From assembly GCA_027024625.1 (NCBI GenBank), contig JALVRY010000445.1, positions 1-8,866 of the forward strand: a DNA stretch of 8,866 nt, written 5' to 3'. Positions 1 through 7,027 of the stretch are shown here, in pieces. The translations under genes and the position numbers were made by a program. The notes under the pieces were generated by a model that saw only the letters and a list, made by a program, of their open reading frames with translations, did not search any database and was not told the origin of the DNA. This stretch comes from Thiotrichaceae bacterium. Its GTDB lineage: Bacteria; Pseudomonadota; Gammaproteobacteria; Thiotrichales; Thiotrichaceae. Within the stretch, counting starts at the first letter, position 1. The number at the start of each line of letters is the position of its first letter.

Positions 1-219
1 CATGTATACCCTAGACTGAGTCAACAACCTAGAAGTTGCTACATTGCGGCAAGATATTTGATCCCACGACAATAAATACTGTTAAATTCTTTGTGAAATA
101 CTATCCGTAACATCTATTACAGGCTAGAATTCTTAAGGAAGCTGATTAAGTCCAAAATATTGGAAGTGACACTTTAGTGTCGCCTGTGAGGTATTGAAAT
201 ACTGTTGTTTCGGGCGAGG

Positions 220-391
220 CTAAAGAGGCTGTGCAAGTATTCATGAAACGCGAAAAAAATGGTTAAAATTGCCCATATTTTGTTTAAAAATTCAGCCAAT
301 AGCCTGCTATTACCTTCATTTTTAAACAAAATCTGGAAAATTTTTCCTCATTTTTTTTCGCAGTCCCAGAATACTTGCACAGTCTCTAAAG
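220..391. repeat. CTAAAG direct repeats, putative target-site duplication
   Basis: CTAAAG at 220-225 and again at 386-391 directly abuts both ends of the 160-bp inverted-repeat element. Joining the flanks through a single copy restores the perfect palindrome GAGGCTAAAGCCTC, which supports insertion into its centre. The exact length (4 to 6 bp) depends on where the element ends are drawn. Confidence 0.6.
226..385. mobile_element. 160-bp MITE-like hairpin element
   Basis: The ends are 17-bp terminal inverted repeats that differ at one base: AGGCTGTGCAAGTATTC at 226-242 and the complement of AGACTGTGCAAGTATTC at 369-385. Inversion continues inward: GCGAAAAAAATG-like arms, a perfect 15-base pair (277-291 with 318-332), and AATAGC/GCTATT at 298-311 around the centre. 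Nearly the whole element could fold into one long hairpin. It is bracketed by the direct repeat CTAAAG at 220-225 and 386-391, consistent with target-site duplication. It has no ORF, so it would need a transposase supplied in trans. The family is not identified; YTAR-like target duplications are known for the IS5 group, but this is only a hint. Confidence 0.72.
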
Positions 392-404
392 CCTCACTTC
401 CGAC

Positions 405-436
405 TTAATCGGAGATTCCTTAAGGAAACTGATTAA
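405..436. repeat. Palindrome just upstream of argS
   Basis: TTCCTTAAGGAA (416-427) is a perfect 12-bp palindrome, extended by TTAATC (405-410) and GATTAA (431-436) with a one-base offset. The same TTAAGGAA word occurs at 133-140, and its complement at 486-493. It could form a leader-RNA hairpin or bind a protein as DNA. There is no T tract after it, so it does not look like a terminator. Confidence 0.45.
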
Positions 437-522
437 ATCGGGTCGAATTTTAACCTCAGGAAATGACTCATGACTTGATCAAAGCTTCCTTAATCATTGT
501 TTTAGCCCTGAATTTGACTGTT

Positions 523-2250
523 ATGAATATCCGTAAATTGCTAGACCAGCGTTTTTCACTTGCTTTTATAGAGGCAGGATTACCTGAAAATGCCCCGACT
601 GTTATCAAACCCTCGTCTCGTCCTGAGTTTGGTCAGTACCAAGCCAATGGAATTATGGGGGCTGCAAAAAAGCTGAAAAGCAATCCTCGTGAAATTGCGA
701 ATAAGGTACTTGAGAATTTAGCAATTGATGATCTCGCCGATAAGGTTGAAATTGCAGGTCCTGGGTTTATTAATATCCATTTAAAGCCAGACTGGCTAAG
801 CAATCAACTTGATACAGCAATGCAATCAGATACTGCGGGCGTATCACAAAGTAAAAATCCAATAACAGTCGTGGTTGATTATTCGGGACCAAATCTTGCC
901 AAAGAAATGCATGTTGGACATTTACGTTCTTCCATTATAGGTGACGCCATTGTCCGCACCCTAGAGCTTGTCGGGCATAATGTTATTCGACAAAACCATG
1001 TGGGAGATTGGGGGACACAGTTTGGCATGTTGATTGCTCACATGGTGGATCAACAGAATGAAAGTGCAGACTTATCGGTTAAATTAGCTGATCTTGAGAC
1101 ATTTTATCGTGAAGCTAAACAGCGGTTTGATGATGATAGCGATTTTGCTGAAACAGCAAGGGACTATGTTGTAAAGCTACAATCGGGGGATGAGCAATGT
1201 AAAGCACTTTGGCAACAGTTTATTGATATTTCTTTGCAGCATTGCGAGGATGTTTATCAGCAACTTCACGTTAGTTTAACACGAGATGATGTGAAGCCGG
1301 AAAGCTCTTACAATGATGACTTGCCCGATATAATCAACGATCTTGATAAGCAAGGCTTACTAACCGAGAGTGATGGAGCACGAGTTGTTTTTTTAGATGA
1401 ATTAAAAGCAAAAGATGACAAGCCATTCCCTGCGATTGTGCAAAAATCTGATGGTGGTTATCTATATGCGACAACAGATCTGGCCGCATTGCGTTATCGT
1501 CATCACACGCTTGCTGCAAAACGGATCATGTATTTTGTTGATGCTCGCCAAAATTTACATTTGAATGCTGTATTTCTCATTGCAAAAAAAGCGGGGTTTG
1601 TTGCGGATAATACCTCATTGGAACATTTGGCTTTTGGCACAATGATGGGTAAAGATGGTAAACCATTTAAAACGCGTACGGGCGGAACAGTTAAACTGGT
1701 TGATTTGTTAAATGAAGCGGAAGAAAGGGCTTATGCTTTAGTTGCAGCGAAAAACCCTGATTTGTCTGATTCAGAAAAGAAAGAAATTGCTCACAAAGTG
1801 GGAATTGGTGCAGTGAAATATGCAGACCTATCCAAGAATCGAACATCTGATTATATTTTTAACTGGGATAGCATGTTAAGTTTTGAAGGAAATACAGCCC
1901 CTTACTTGCAGTATGCATATACGCGGATTCATAGTATTTTTAAGAAAGTTGATGATTATAATGCCGATGCAAGTATCCAATTAGAGGCTCCAGAAGAGAG
2001 GCAGCTTGCCGTTAAGATATTGCAAATGGAAGAAGTGATTGATCAAGTAGCCAAAGATGCAACTCCCAATGTATTGTGTAATTACCTTTATGAATTAGCG
2101 GGTAATTTTATGAGCTTTTATGAAGCTTGCCCGATACTAAAAGCAGAAAAAACAGTGAAAAATAGTCGCTTAAAACTTGCAAAACAAACAGCTAATACCT
2201 TGAAACTTGGTTTAGGTTTGTTGGGTATAGAGACAATGGAAAGAATGTAA
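523..2250 (+). CDS. argS: Arginyl-tRNA synthetase
   Basis: Class I aminoacyl-tRNA synthetase that attaches arginine to tRNA-Arg in the cytoplasm. The 575-residue product aligns end to end with the 577-residue E. coli enzyme. It has an N-terminal ArgS add-on domain (about 1-105), the HIGH-type motif HVGH at 130-133 within the [15 protein letters not shown] region, the ArgS signature [13 protein letters not shown] at 158-170, and the [10 protein letters not shown] segment near 376-385 that stands in for KMSKS. A DALR-type anticodon-binding domain runs from about 455 to the end, which reads LGIETMERM. The frame is open back to an ATG at 463, adding 20 hydrophobic residues. ATG 523 is preferred because MNIRKLL matches the family N-terminus and the extension overlaps repeat-like DNA. 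There is no clear Shine-Dalgarno before 523. The stop is followed at once by a terminator hairpin. Confidence 0.97.
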   Translation: MNIRKLLDQRFSLAFIEAGLPENAPTVIKPSSRPEFGQYQANGIMGAAKKLKSNPREIANKVLENLAIDDLADKVEIAGPGFINIHLKPDWLSNQLDTAMQSDTAGVSQSKNPITVVVDYSGPNLAKEMHVGHLRSSIIGDAIVRTLELVGHNVIRQNHVGDWGTQFGMLIAHMVDQQNESADLSVKLADLETFYREAKQRFDDDSDFAETARDYVVKLQSGDEQCKALWQQFIDISLQHCEDVYQQLHVSLTRDDVKPESSYNDDLPDIINDLDKQGLLTESDGARVVFLDELKAKDDKPFPAIVQKSDGGYLYATTDLAALRYRHHTLAAKRIMYFVDARQNLHLNAVFLIAKKAGFVADNTSLEHLAFGTMMGKDGKPFKTRTGGTVKLVDLLNEAEERAYALVAAKNPDLSDSEKKEIAHKVGIGAVKYADLSKNRTSDYIFNWDSMLSFEGNTAPYLQYAYTRIHSIFKKVDDYNADASIQLEAPEERQLAVKILQMEEVIDQVAKDATPNVLCNYLYELAGNFMSFYEACPILKAEKTVKNSRLKLAKQTANTLKLGLGLLGIETMERM

Positions 2251-2256
2251 GCAAAA

Positions 2257-2280
2257 GAAAGCCCACAAAAGTGGGCTTTC
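2257..2280 (+). terminator. Intrinsic terminator after argS
   Basis: A perfect 10-bp stem GAAAGCCCAC/GTGGGCTTTC with an AAAA loop starts 6 bases after the argS stop. The right arm ends in TTTC and no long T run follows, so termination strength is uncertain. A second hairpin follows immediately. Confidence 0.8.
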
Positions 2281-2281
2281 T

Positions 2282-2300
2282 GGCTGGAGCGATTCCAGCC
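2282..2300. other. Second hairpin behind the argS terminator
   Basis: GGCTGGA (2282-2288) and TCCAGCC (2294-2300) form a perfect 7-bp stem with a 5-base loop, one base after the first terminator stem. It may reinforce termination or protect the argS 3' end from exonucleases. No T tract follows it. Confidence 0.45.
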
Positions 2301-2508
2301 TCCCTCCTAGCTTTATTGAACCTATGTGAATAACACTGGCTCAACCTTTGGGAATTAATGTCGAGAGCAAATAAAAGATAAATATTCAAGTTATTTGCTT
2401 TTCTTCTTCAAAGAGTATTCCATATGGGCTAGGTAGGTCAATAAGTATAATAATATCAATATATTGCGACTCTCTTCTATAGATTGTTTATTGATCAGCT
2501 TGTAGAGT

Positions 2509-2525
2509 GCTACTTTGAAAGTAGC
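2509..2525. other. Perfect palindrome in the rnd leader
   Basis: GCTACTTT and AAAGTAGC flank a single central G, giving an 8-bp perfect inverted repeat about 27 bases before the rnd ribosome-binding site. It could be a dimeric-repressor operator or a leader hairpin. No known consensus is recognised. Confidence 0.35.
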
Positions 2526-2551
2526 GGACAATATTGCCAAAAAAGTATGGT

Positions 2552-2558
2552 AAAAGGA
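2552..2558 (+). promoter_or_regulatory. Ribosome-binding site of rnd
   Basis: AAAAGGA lies 6 bases before the GTG at 2565. Neither the TTG at 2484 nor the ATG at 2547 has a comparable site, so this decides the start. An out-of-frame ATG at 2563 overlaps the GTG and is followed at once by TGA. Confidence 0.7.
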
Positions 2559-2564
2559 TTCCAT

Positions 2565-3713
2565 GTGAAGCAATACATTAATACAAATAAAGCTCTTTTT
2601 GAACTCTGTAAGCTTTTGAAAAATAAAGAATGGATTGCTTTAGATACAGAATTTATTCGTGAGAAAAACTATTACCCTAAGTTGTGTTTAGTACAAATTG
2701 CCGCAGGAGACGATGTGCTTGCCTGTATTGACCCTTTGAGCATAAGTAATTTATCACCATTTATAGATATATTAAAAGACCCTTCTATAATAAAGGTTTT
2801 TCATGCTGCATATCAAGATTTAGAGATTTTTTATTATTTAATGGATGAAGTGCCTGCACCTATTTTTGATACGCAGCCTGCTGCGTCAGTGCTTGGTCTA
2901 GGTGAGCAAATTGGGTATGCGAGATTAGTGGAAGAACTATTAAATGTCAGCTTAGAAAAGTCACAATCAAGAACAGACTGGTCTCGCCGCCCCTTGAGTA
3001 AAAAGCAAATTGACTATGCCATTGATGATGTCAAATATTTGCAAAAGATTTATCACCTTATTTATAAGAAATTAGAAAATAAACAACGCTTACTTTGGTT
3101 AGAGTCTGATTTTGAGCATTTAACAGATTCTTCGACTTATGAAATCAATCTCACCTCTTGCTGGAATCGTGTAAAAGGGCGGCAGGTTCTTAAGGGGAGG
3201 CAATTGGCAGTCTTACAAGAGCTTGCTGCTTGGCGTGAAGAGGTTGCTGTGAAAAAAGATCGTCCTCGTCGCTGGATTGTTAATGATGATATTCTTGTCG
3301 ATCTTGCGCGTAGGCAGCCTGAAAACCTGAGTCAGATTCAGCAAATCAGAAATGCTGATGATAAGCATCTAAAACGCTATCATCAGGATTGGATTAGAGT
3401 GATTCAAAAAGCTAAAGATATTCCCAAAGAAAATTGGCCGACTATGCCAACTAAAAGAAAGGCTAGCGCAAGCCAAGATATACTTGTAGATTTACTGATG
3501 CTAGTTGTGAAATATCAAGCAAAAGAGCATCACATCAGTGCTTCATTTATTGCCACACGCAAACAAGTATTAAAAATGGTACAAGAAGGGCGAAGTAGTC
3601 TTTCTAGTGACTGGCGTGGTGCATTGGTTAATACCGCCTTTGCCGATATATTGTCAGGAAGAAAAGAGATTTCTGTTCAAAACGGCGAGGTTGTTTTTCA
3701 GTTAAGAGTGTAG
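2565..3713 (+). CDS. rnd: Ribonuclease D
   Basis: 3'-to-5' exoribonuclease of the DEDDy superfamily that trims the 3' ends of tRNA precursors and other small RNAs in the cytoplasm. From the GTG start the product is 382 residues, close to E. coli Rnd (375). Exo I is ALDTEF with D27 and E29. Exo II is HAAYQDLEIF with D85. Exo III is YAIDD with Y151 and D155. All four acidic ligands and the tyrosine are therefore present. The stretch SQSRTDWSRRPLS (about 133-145) is typical of bacterial RNase D. An HRDC nucleic-acid-binding domain follows at about 205-290 (RQLAVLQELAAWREE), with a second helical C-terminal region. The frame extends upstream to a TTG at 2484, but GTG 2565 has the Shine-Dalgarno and matches the family N-terminus. 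Its stop is 7 bases from that of the converging minus-strand gene. Confidence 0.95.
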   Translation: MKQYINTNKALFELCKLLKNKEWIALDTEFIREKNYYPKLCLVQIAAGDDVLACIDPLSISNLSPFIDILKDPSIIKVFHAAYQDLEIFYYLMDEVPAPIFDTQPAASVLGLGEQIGYARLVEELLNVSLEKSQSRTDWSRRPLSKKQIDYAIDDVKYLQKIYHLIYKKLENKQRLLWLESDFEHLTDSSTYEINLTSCWNRVKGRQVLKGRQLAVLQELAAWREEVAVKKDRPRRWIVNDDILVDLARRQPENLSQIQQIRNADDKHLKRYHQDWIRVIQKAKDIPKENWPTMPTKRKASASQDILVDLLMLVVKYQAKEHHISASFIATRKQVLKMVQEGRSSLSSDWRGALVNTAFADILSGRKEISVQNGEVVFQLRV

Positions 3714-3720
3714 TGTAGCG

Positions 3721-4191
3721 TTAAAGCAGAAGCATTGTTGTGGCGATCAATAATAATGCAATTAAAATACCAATAATCATTAAGAAGAGTTTTTTGCCAA
3801 AACTAATAGGAATAGCTGTTGCAATTTCCTCCCTAGTGATGACTTCAAGATCATAAGGTGGGGATACTCTAGGCTCAGTGAGAATGTCATCGGCATTATC
3901 TATCTCATCTGCTATTTCTTCTTTCCGTGTCCTTGTTAAATTGACTTCTCCTGGTAAATCAAATTCTGTTATTTTTCTTTCTTCCAGCGTTACGCCTTCA
4001 TAGGAAATTGATGCGGCTCCTGAGCATTTTCCAGCCAGTACCGCTTGTATTTTCCCGTACTGGATTTTTAATAGCACGCCATCTAATTTAAAAATAAATT
4101 TGGCTAATAACTTTAGTGCTCCAATTTTTGTATTATTGAGCATAATTTTTAATTTTGGCTCATGTTTTGATAATACTTTATGAGACAGCAA
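3721..4191 (-). CDS. Tail-anchored hypothetical protein, probable 3' part of a frameshifted gene
   Basis: Family not recognised. Read from the TTG at 4191 the product has 156 residues. A soluble domain (about 15-85) is rich in beta-type segments, such as the GVLLKIQYGKIQAVLAGKCSG stretch (about 38-58). An acidic linker (about 88-125) follows, then one strongly hydrophobic helix at 135-156 that ends the protein. With no signal peptide and a helix at the extreme C-terminus, it looks like a C-tail-anchored inner-membrane protein facing the cytoplasm. The start is weak: neither TTG 4191 nor ATG 4143 has a Shine-Dalgarno, and the frame stays open well upstream of 4191, through the end of the neighbouring 90-residue ORF. 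I therefore infer that translation should begin at 4495 and that the two ORFs were one gene. It converges on rnd with a 7-bp gap and no visible terminator. Confidence 0.6.
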   Translation of the reverse strand: MLSHKVLSKHEPKLKIMLNNTKIGALKLLAKFIFKLDGVLLKIQYGKIQAVLAGKCSGAASISYEGVTLEERKITEFDLPGEVNLTRTRKEEIADEIDNADDILTEPRVSPPYDLEVITREEIATAIPISFGKKLFLMIIGILIALLLIATTMLLL

Positions 4192-4222
4192 GGGAATTAC
4201 TGCAATTGAGTCAGATTCTTTA

Positions 4223-4495
4223 TCAATTTGTTTTTTTAATAACTTCCTTAACTTGATGAGATGTAACCCAAGCTCTTGCCAGTACGCTACCGAGAGAGAT
4301 GTTTAGTAATTTATCAAGCTGTTTATAGAGTTCTGTTTTAACGCTATCCCATTCTAAGTCGTCTATTTCTTCTTCTAACGATTGTCGAATTTTTTGTAGC
4401 TCTGCCTCTGTTTCTGCATCTTTCCAGCCAATTATTGCAGCATGTTTAAAGTCAGGCTTGAGTAAATCATACAGAGCCATTGAGTTATTAGACAT
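4223..4495 (-). CDS. Acidic hypothetical protein, probable 5' part of a frameshifted gene
   Basis: Family not recognised. The 90-residue product starts at ATG 4495 with a good Shine-Dalgarno (AAAGGA, 6 bases before the start). It is soluble and mostly helical, with an acidic stretch at about 27-50 (AETEAELQ and EEEIDDLEWD) and the segment LNISLGSVLARAW at about 64-76. It ends EVIKKTN, where a run of seven A (4231-4237) leads into TGA. Dropping one A continues in frame as KKQIDKESDSIAVIP and joins the downstream 156-residue ORF, giving one protein of 257 residues with a C-terminal membrane anchor. The MITE-like repeat just upstream leaves little room for a native promoter between it and the gene. 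Confidence 0.6.
   Translation of the reverse strand: MSNNSMALYDLLKPDFKHAAIIGWKDAETEAELQKIRQSLEEEIDDLEWDSVKTELYKQLDKLLNISLGSVLARAWVTSHQVKEVIKKTN
4231..4237 (-). other. A7 homopolymer, probable frameshift site
   Basis: Seven consecutive A (T on the plus strand) lie where the 90-residue frame is about to stop and where the next frame is open without its own start. Losing one A, or gaining two, fuses the ORFs. It may be an assembly error, a true inactivating mutation, or a transcriptional slippage site. Confidence 0.55.
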
Positions 4496-4521
4496 ATTTC
4501 ATCCTTTGTTATTTATTTGAA

Positions 4522-4719
4522 CCTGAATTCATGACTTTACTACGGTACAGTGAATAAGCTATTGATTCATCAGGGGTTTAATAGATGCCTGCTTACACTA
4601 AAGTATAATTGAGTACAGCAGTGCTCACTAAACCTAAGGGTGAAGCTAAGATTTTTTAGAATCCCGTGCTAAGCCAATATCTTATCCTCCGTTATCCGCA
4701 TTAAAGTCACGAATTCAGC
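4522..4719. mobile_element. 198-bp MITE-like inverted-repeat element
   Basis: The terminal arms at 4522-4545 and 4696-4719 are inverted copies matching at about 20 of 24 positions, with the shared core CTGAATTC-TGACTTTA. A second inverted pair lies inside (4552-4564 with 4675-4687, 11 of 13 positions), and a central imperfect hairpin GAGTAC/GTGCTC (4611-4626) shares the same axis, so the whole element can fold on itself. TTGAA occurs directly outside both ends (4517-4521 and 4720-4724) and is a candidate target-site duplication. There is no ORF. Its sequence is unrelated to the element at 226-385. It accounts for most of the 296-base gap between the neighbouring minus-strand genes. Confidence 0.65.
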
Positions 4720-4791
4720 TTGAATCCTTTCTTGCGAAGGCCTCTTAATTCTAAAATGGGGTGCATTGAATAGGAAAACTTGATATTCATA

Positions 4792-7020
4792 TTATTCATC
4801 TTGCTCATTTTTGTAAGTCATCCATTGCTTACCTTCATCCACCTCTGCTACAAAAGCGAAGTGAGTTTCTTTATCTTGAGAGGCCTTGTGGTTTAGCTCT
4901 ATTTTTTGTTCTCCTTCATCGACAATAGGCACATAACGTACATGAGATGTTTTTGCTTTTATTTCCTTATGAATTTTAGGTGATAAGAGCTTAAATATAC
5001 TGGCTAATAGTAAAATAGCAAAGCCCGTAAAGCCGATTAAAAACCATGATGGCCAGACCCAGATTTTTATTTTTTCACTAGCAATTGTTTTTTCTTTGTA
5101 CTGAGTTTCTACATAAGCACTGTATTGACCTAGTTTGTTGTATTGGTGATCAGACCAAGGTTGCAAAGTTGTTTGGTCATTATCATCACCAAAAATAATA
5201 TGATATTCCGTATTTGTTATAGGTTGTTGACTGACTGTAAATTTAACGGGTTTTCCTGCAATAATATGATATGCAGATGCGGATAAAGCCAATTTAATGT
5301 CAGCTGGCTCGATTTGACTTTCTGTAGGCTTGTCTTCGGCAGGGGATGGGTCTTCAGATATACCACCCTGTTTTGTAACGATAATTTCAGCTTTATCTGT
5401 GTTTTCAATCCCACGACTATCTTTTACCCGTAAACTTACCCAGTAATCTCCGATTTCCCAGTCAGTGGTGTCGATAGTATATTTTTTACCATTATCGTTG
5501 CCGCCAGACTCATCCATCCAAAATAGCTTTAGCTTTGAGCTTTTATCGTGGATTGATTGACTGGTAAATGTTGCAGATTGTCCTTGCTCGACGACAAGTG
5601 TTGAAGGCTCTATTATTGCCCTTGGTTCTACCCAAGTGTTGCTTGCCTTAATGGTTAAAACATTACTTTTATATGTGCCAACACCATCAATATGAGCTTC
5701 GGCAACTATACGGTGAGTACCTGCTTCATCAAATTTATAGAGCCAGAAAGCCTGATCACTCACAATATCTTTTTCATCTACAATTAGGTGATAACGGACT
5801 ACTGCGGATAAGTTATTTTGCTGATTTGTTTCAAGCAGACCTTGAAACTCCACACTTTCATACTGTTGAATCTCTGTTTTATTGGCGGATAATGAAAAAC
5901 TAAAGTTATATGGAATAGATTGTAGTAAGTTGATTTGCGTTCCTGTGCTAACTTTTTCACCTGCTTGTGGGGTTTGCTCTAAAATTCTAGATTTTCCACT
6001 GCTATTTCTTTGCTGGATGGTTCCTATCTTTAGATTGCTACCCTCTATTTTTCTTCTTGCATCATCTAGGGACAAACCAACGACATCAGGTACGGAAATA
6101 TTTACTGCTCCAACATCATCTGTATTTGCATGACCATTATTTTTCTTAATTACTAGCCAGCTTGGAGCAGAATGTAGCCATTTTTTATGTTTTCTTCGAA
6201 CACTGGCAGTGATAATAACTCGCCCTTCCTTTTGGAAGGTATGTGTTAAAAATCCATCTTGACTAGAGTGAACTTTGCCACCAAGACTAAAACTATACTG
6301 CAAGCTAGCTTTGGGTTTAGGGTTAATCTTAGCTTGCATGGTGACAGTTTCACCAACATGAATAACATCTTTGCTAAGTATTAAAGTTACTTGTGTCTTA
6401 TTAGTATTTTGAATAGGTTTTGCGAGGATAATGTTAATTGCTGACTTACGTTGAACTTTGTTGCCATTTTTAGGCTTCTGCCAAATAATTGTTTCTTCTG
6501 GGTATTTAGATTCTTTCCTTTCCACCTTGCCTAGTCGTAAAGATCGATGTTGAAGTTGTTGTTTTGCTTCGTCTATCCTTAGACCAAATAAATTAGGCAC
6601 AATAACCAAGTCAGTAGTCTGTTGTTGCATTGCAACTTCTACAGAAATTACAGTTCCTTGTTTAACAGTGGAGTTAATCCCATGACTTTGACTGATTATA
6701 GTTCCTGCCGTTTGCTGGCTTGGAACACTGGTAACTTTACCTAAAACTAACCTATGTTCTGATAATGTGTTTTCAGCTTCAACTGGTGTTTTTCCTAATA
6801 GGGATGGTACTTGGGTGAGCACTTCGATTGATGGGTTATTTACTTGGTCGATTGTACGCTGTAGTTTTTCATTTAGTTTTTCGCTCCCTCTTTTTAGTTC
6901 TTCTTGTAGTTTATTTTTAATATCAGAGAACAAATCTGCATTAAGTGTTACTGGTGTGATAGCAAGGGATAGCAGAACCAAGAATTGAAGTAATCGTGGA
7001 AAGATAGATTTAAACCGCAC
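4792..7020 (-). CDS. PASTA and Ig/PKD-like domain membrane-anchored envelope protein
   Basis: A 742-residue protein of unknown function. A signal peptide (about 1-28, likely cleaved after LNA) is followed by an amphipathic charged helix (about 33-60). PASTA domains lie at about 67-130, 138-202 and 307-368, each opening with the VPxLxG or VPDVVG signature and showing the later EQTPQAGEKVSTGT-like motif. Ig/PKD-like beta domains occupy about 208-292, 372-458, 466-550 and 575-652; the last has the PKD-type FGDDND and HQYNKLGQYSAYVE motifs. A transmembrane helix (about 657-679) precedes a basic stretch and a tail of about 60 residues, presumably cytoplasmic by the positive-inside rule. PASTA domains are known to bind peptidoglycan or muropeptides in PknB-type kinases and PBPs, but no kinase or transpeptidase domain is present here. 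A cell-wall-associated scaffold or sensor is my inference. The GTG start at 7020 has AAGGA 7 bases upstream. Confidence 0.85.
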   Translation of the reverse strand: MRFKSIFPRLLQFLVLLSLAITPVTLNADLFSDIKNKLQEELKRGSEKLNEKLQRTIDQVNNPSIEVLTQVPSLLGKTPVEAENTLSEHRLVLGKVTSVPSQQTAGTIISQSHGINSTVKQGTVISVEVAMQQQTTDLVIVPNLFGLRIDEAKQQLQHRSLRLGKVERKESKYPEETIIWQKPKNGNKVQRKSAINIILAKPIQNTNKTQVTLILSKDVIHVGETVTMQAKINPKPKASLQYSFSLGGKVHSSQDGFLTHTFQKEGRVIITASVRRKHKKWLHSAPSWLVIKKNNGHANTDDVGAVNISVPDVVGLSLDDARRKIEGSNLKIGTIQQRNSSGKSRILEQTPQAGEKVSTGTQINLLQSIPYNFSFSLSANKTEIQQYESVEFQGLLETNQQNNLSAVVRYHLIVDEKDIVSDQAFWLYKFDEAGTHRIVAEAHIDGVGTYKSNVLTIKASNTWVEPRAIIEPSTLVVEQGQSATFTSQSIHDKSSKLKLFWMDESGGNDNGKKYTIDTTDWEIGDYWVSLRVKDSRGIENTDKAEIIVTKQGGISEDPSPAEDKPTESQIEPADIKLALSASAYHIIAGKPVKFTVSQQPITNTEYHIIFGDDNDQTTLQPWSDHQYNKLGQYSAYVETQYKEKTIASEKIKIWVWPSWFLIGFTGFAILLLASIFKLLSPKIHKEIKAKTSHVRYVPIVDEGEQKIELNHKASQDKETHFAFVAEVDEGKQWMTYKNEQDE

Positions 7021-7027
7021 TTATTAT

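Larger units (their letters stand above)
130..437. repeat. Older palindromic repeat upstream of argS, split by a later insertion
   Basis: GATTAAGTC at 144-152 is matched by its exact reverse complement at 402-410, and GGAAGTG at 162-168 by CACTTCC at 395-401. TTAAGGAA occurs at 133-140 and 420-427, and its complement at 416-423. Small perfect hairpins sit between the arms: GACAC/GTGTC at 168-181 and GTATT/AATAC at 191-202. If the 160-bp element at 226-385 and one CTAAAG copy are removed, the centre becomes the palindrome GAGGCTAAAGCCTC. The arrangement suggests a non-coding palindromic repeat of about 130-140 bp. The outer limits are approximate, and copies elsewhere in the genome cannot be seen from here. 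Confidence 0.55.

Noticed and set aside
1..75. Frame open from the left edge to a TAA at 73-75, possible C-terminus of an upstream gene
   Set aside because: Only 24 codons, with no recognisable family ending and no terminator after it; too short to support.
2281..2305. tRNA-like 3' end suggested by the GGCTGGA/TCCAGCC region
   Set aside because: No T-loop TTCGA motif, no acceptor or anticodon stem; it is a simple hairpin.
2192..2389. Minus-strand 65-codon ORF across the argS end and terminator
   Set aside because: It runs through the terminator hairpins and the argS 3' end; no family resemblance.
2446..2451. TATAAT as a -10 box for rnd
   Set aside because: A perfect hexamer, but the bases 17 upstream are not a -35 box and the region is AT-rich, so a chance match is likely.
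2391..2573. Minus-strand 60-codon ORF in the argS-rnd gap
   Set aside because: No ribosome-binding site, it overlaps the rnd start, and its composition looks like random AT-rich sequence.
4501..4730. ATCCTTT at 4501-4507 and 4724-4730 as the target duplication of the 198-bp element
   Set aside because: The left copy is separated from the inverted arm by about 14 bases and includes the ribosome-binding site of the downstream gene; TTGAA directly at both ends fits better.
5673..6988. Plus-strand ORFs opposite the PASTA-domain gene
   Set aside because: Short, without ribosome-binding sites, and antisense to a well-supported domain-containing frame.
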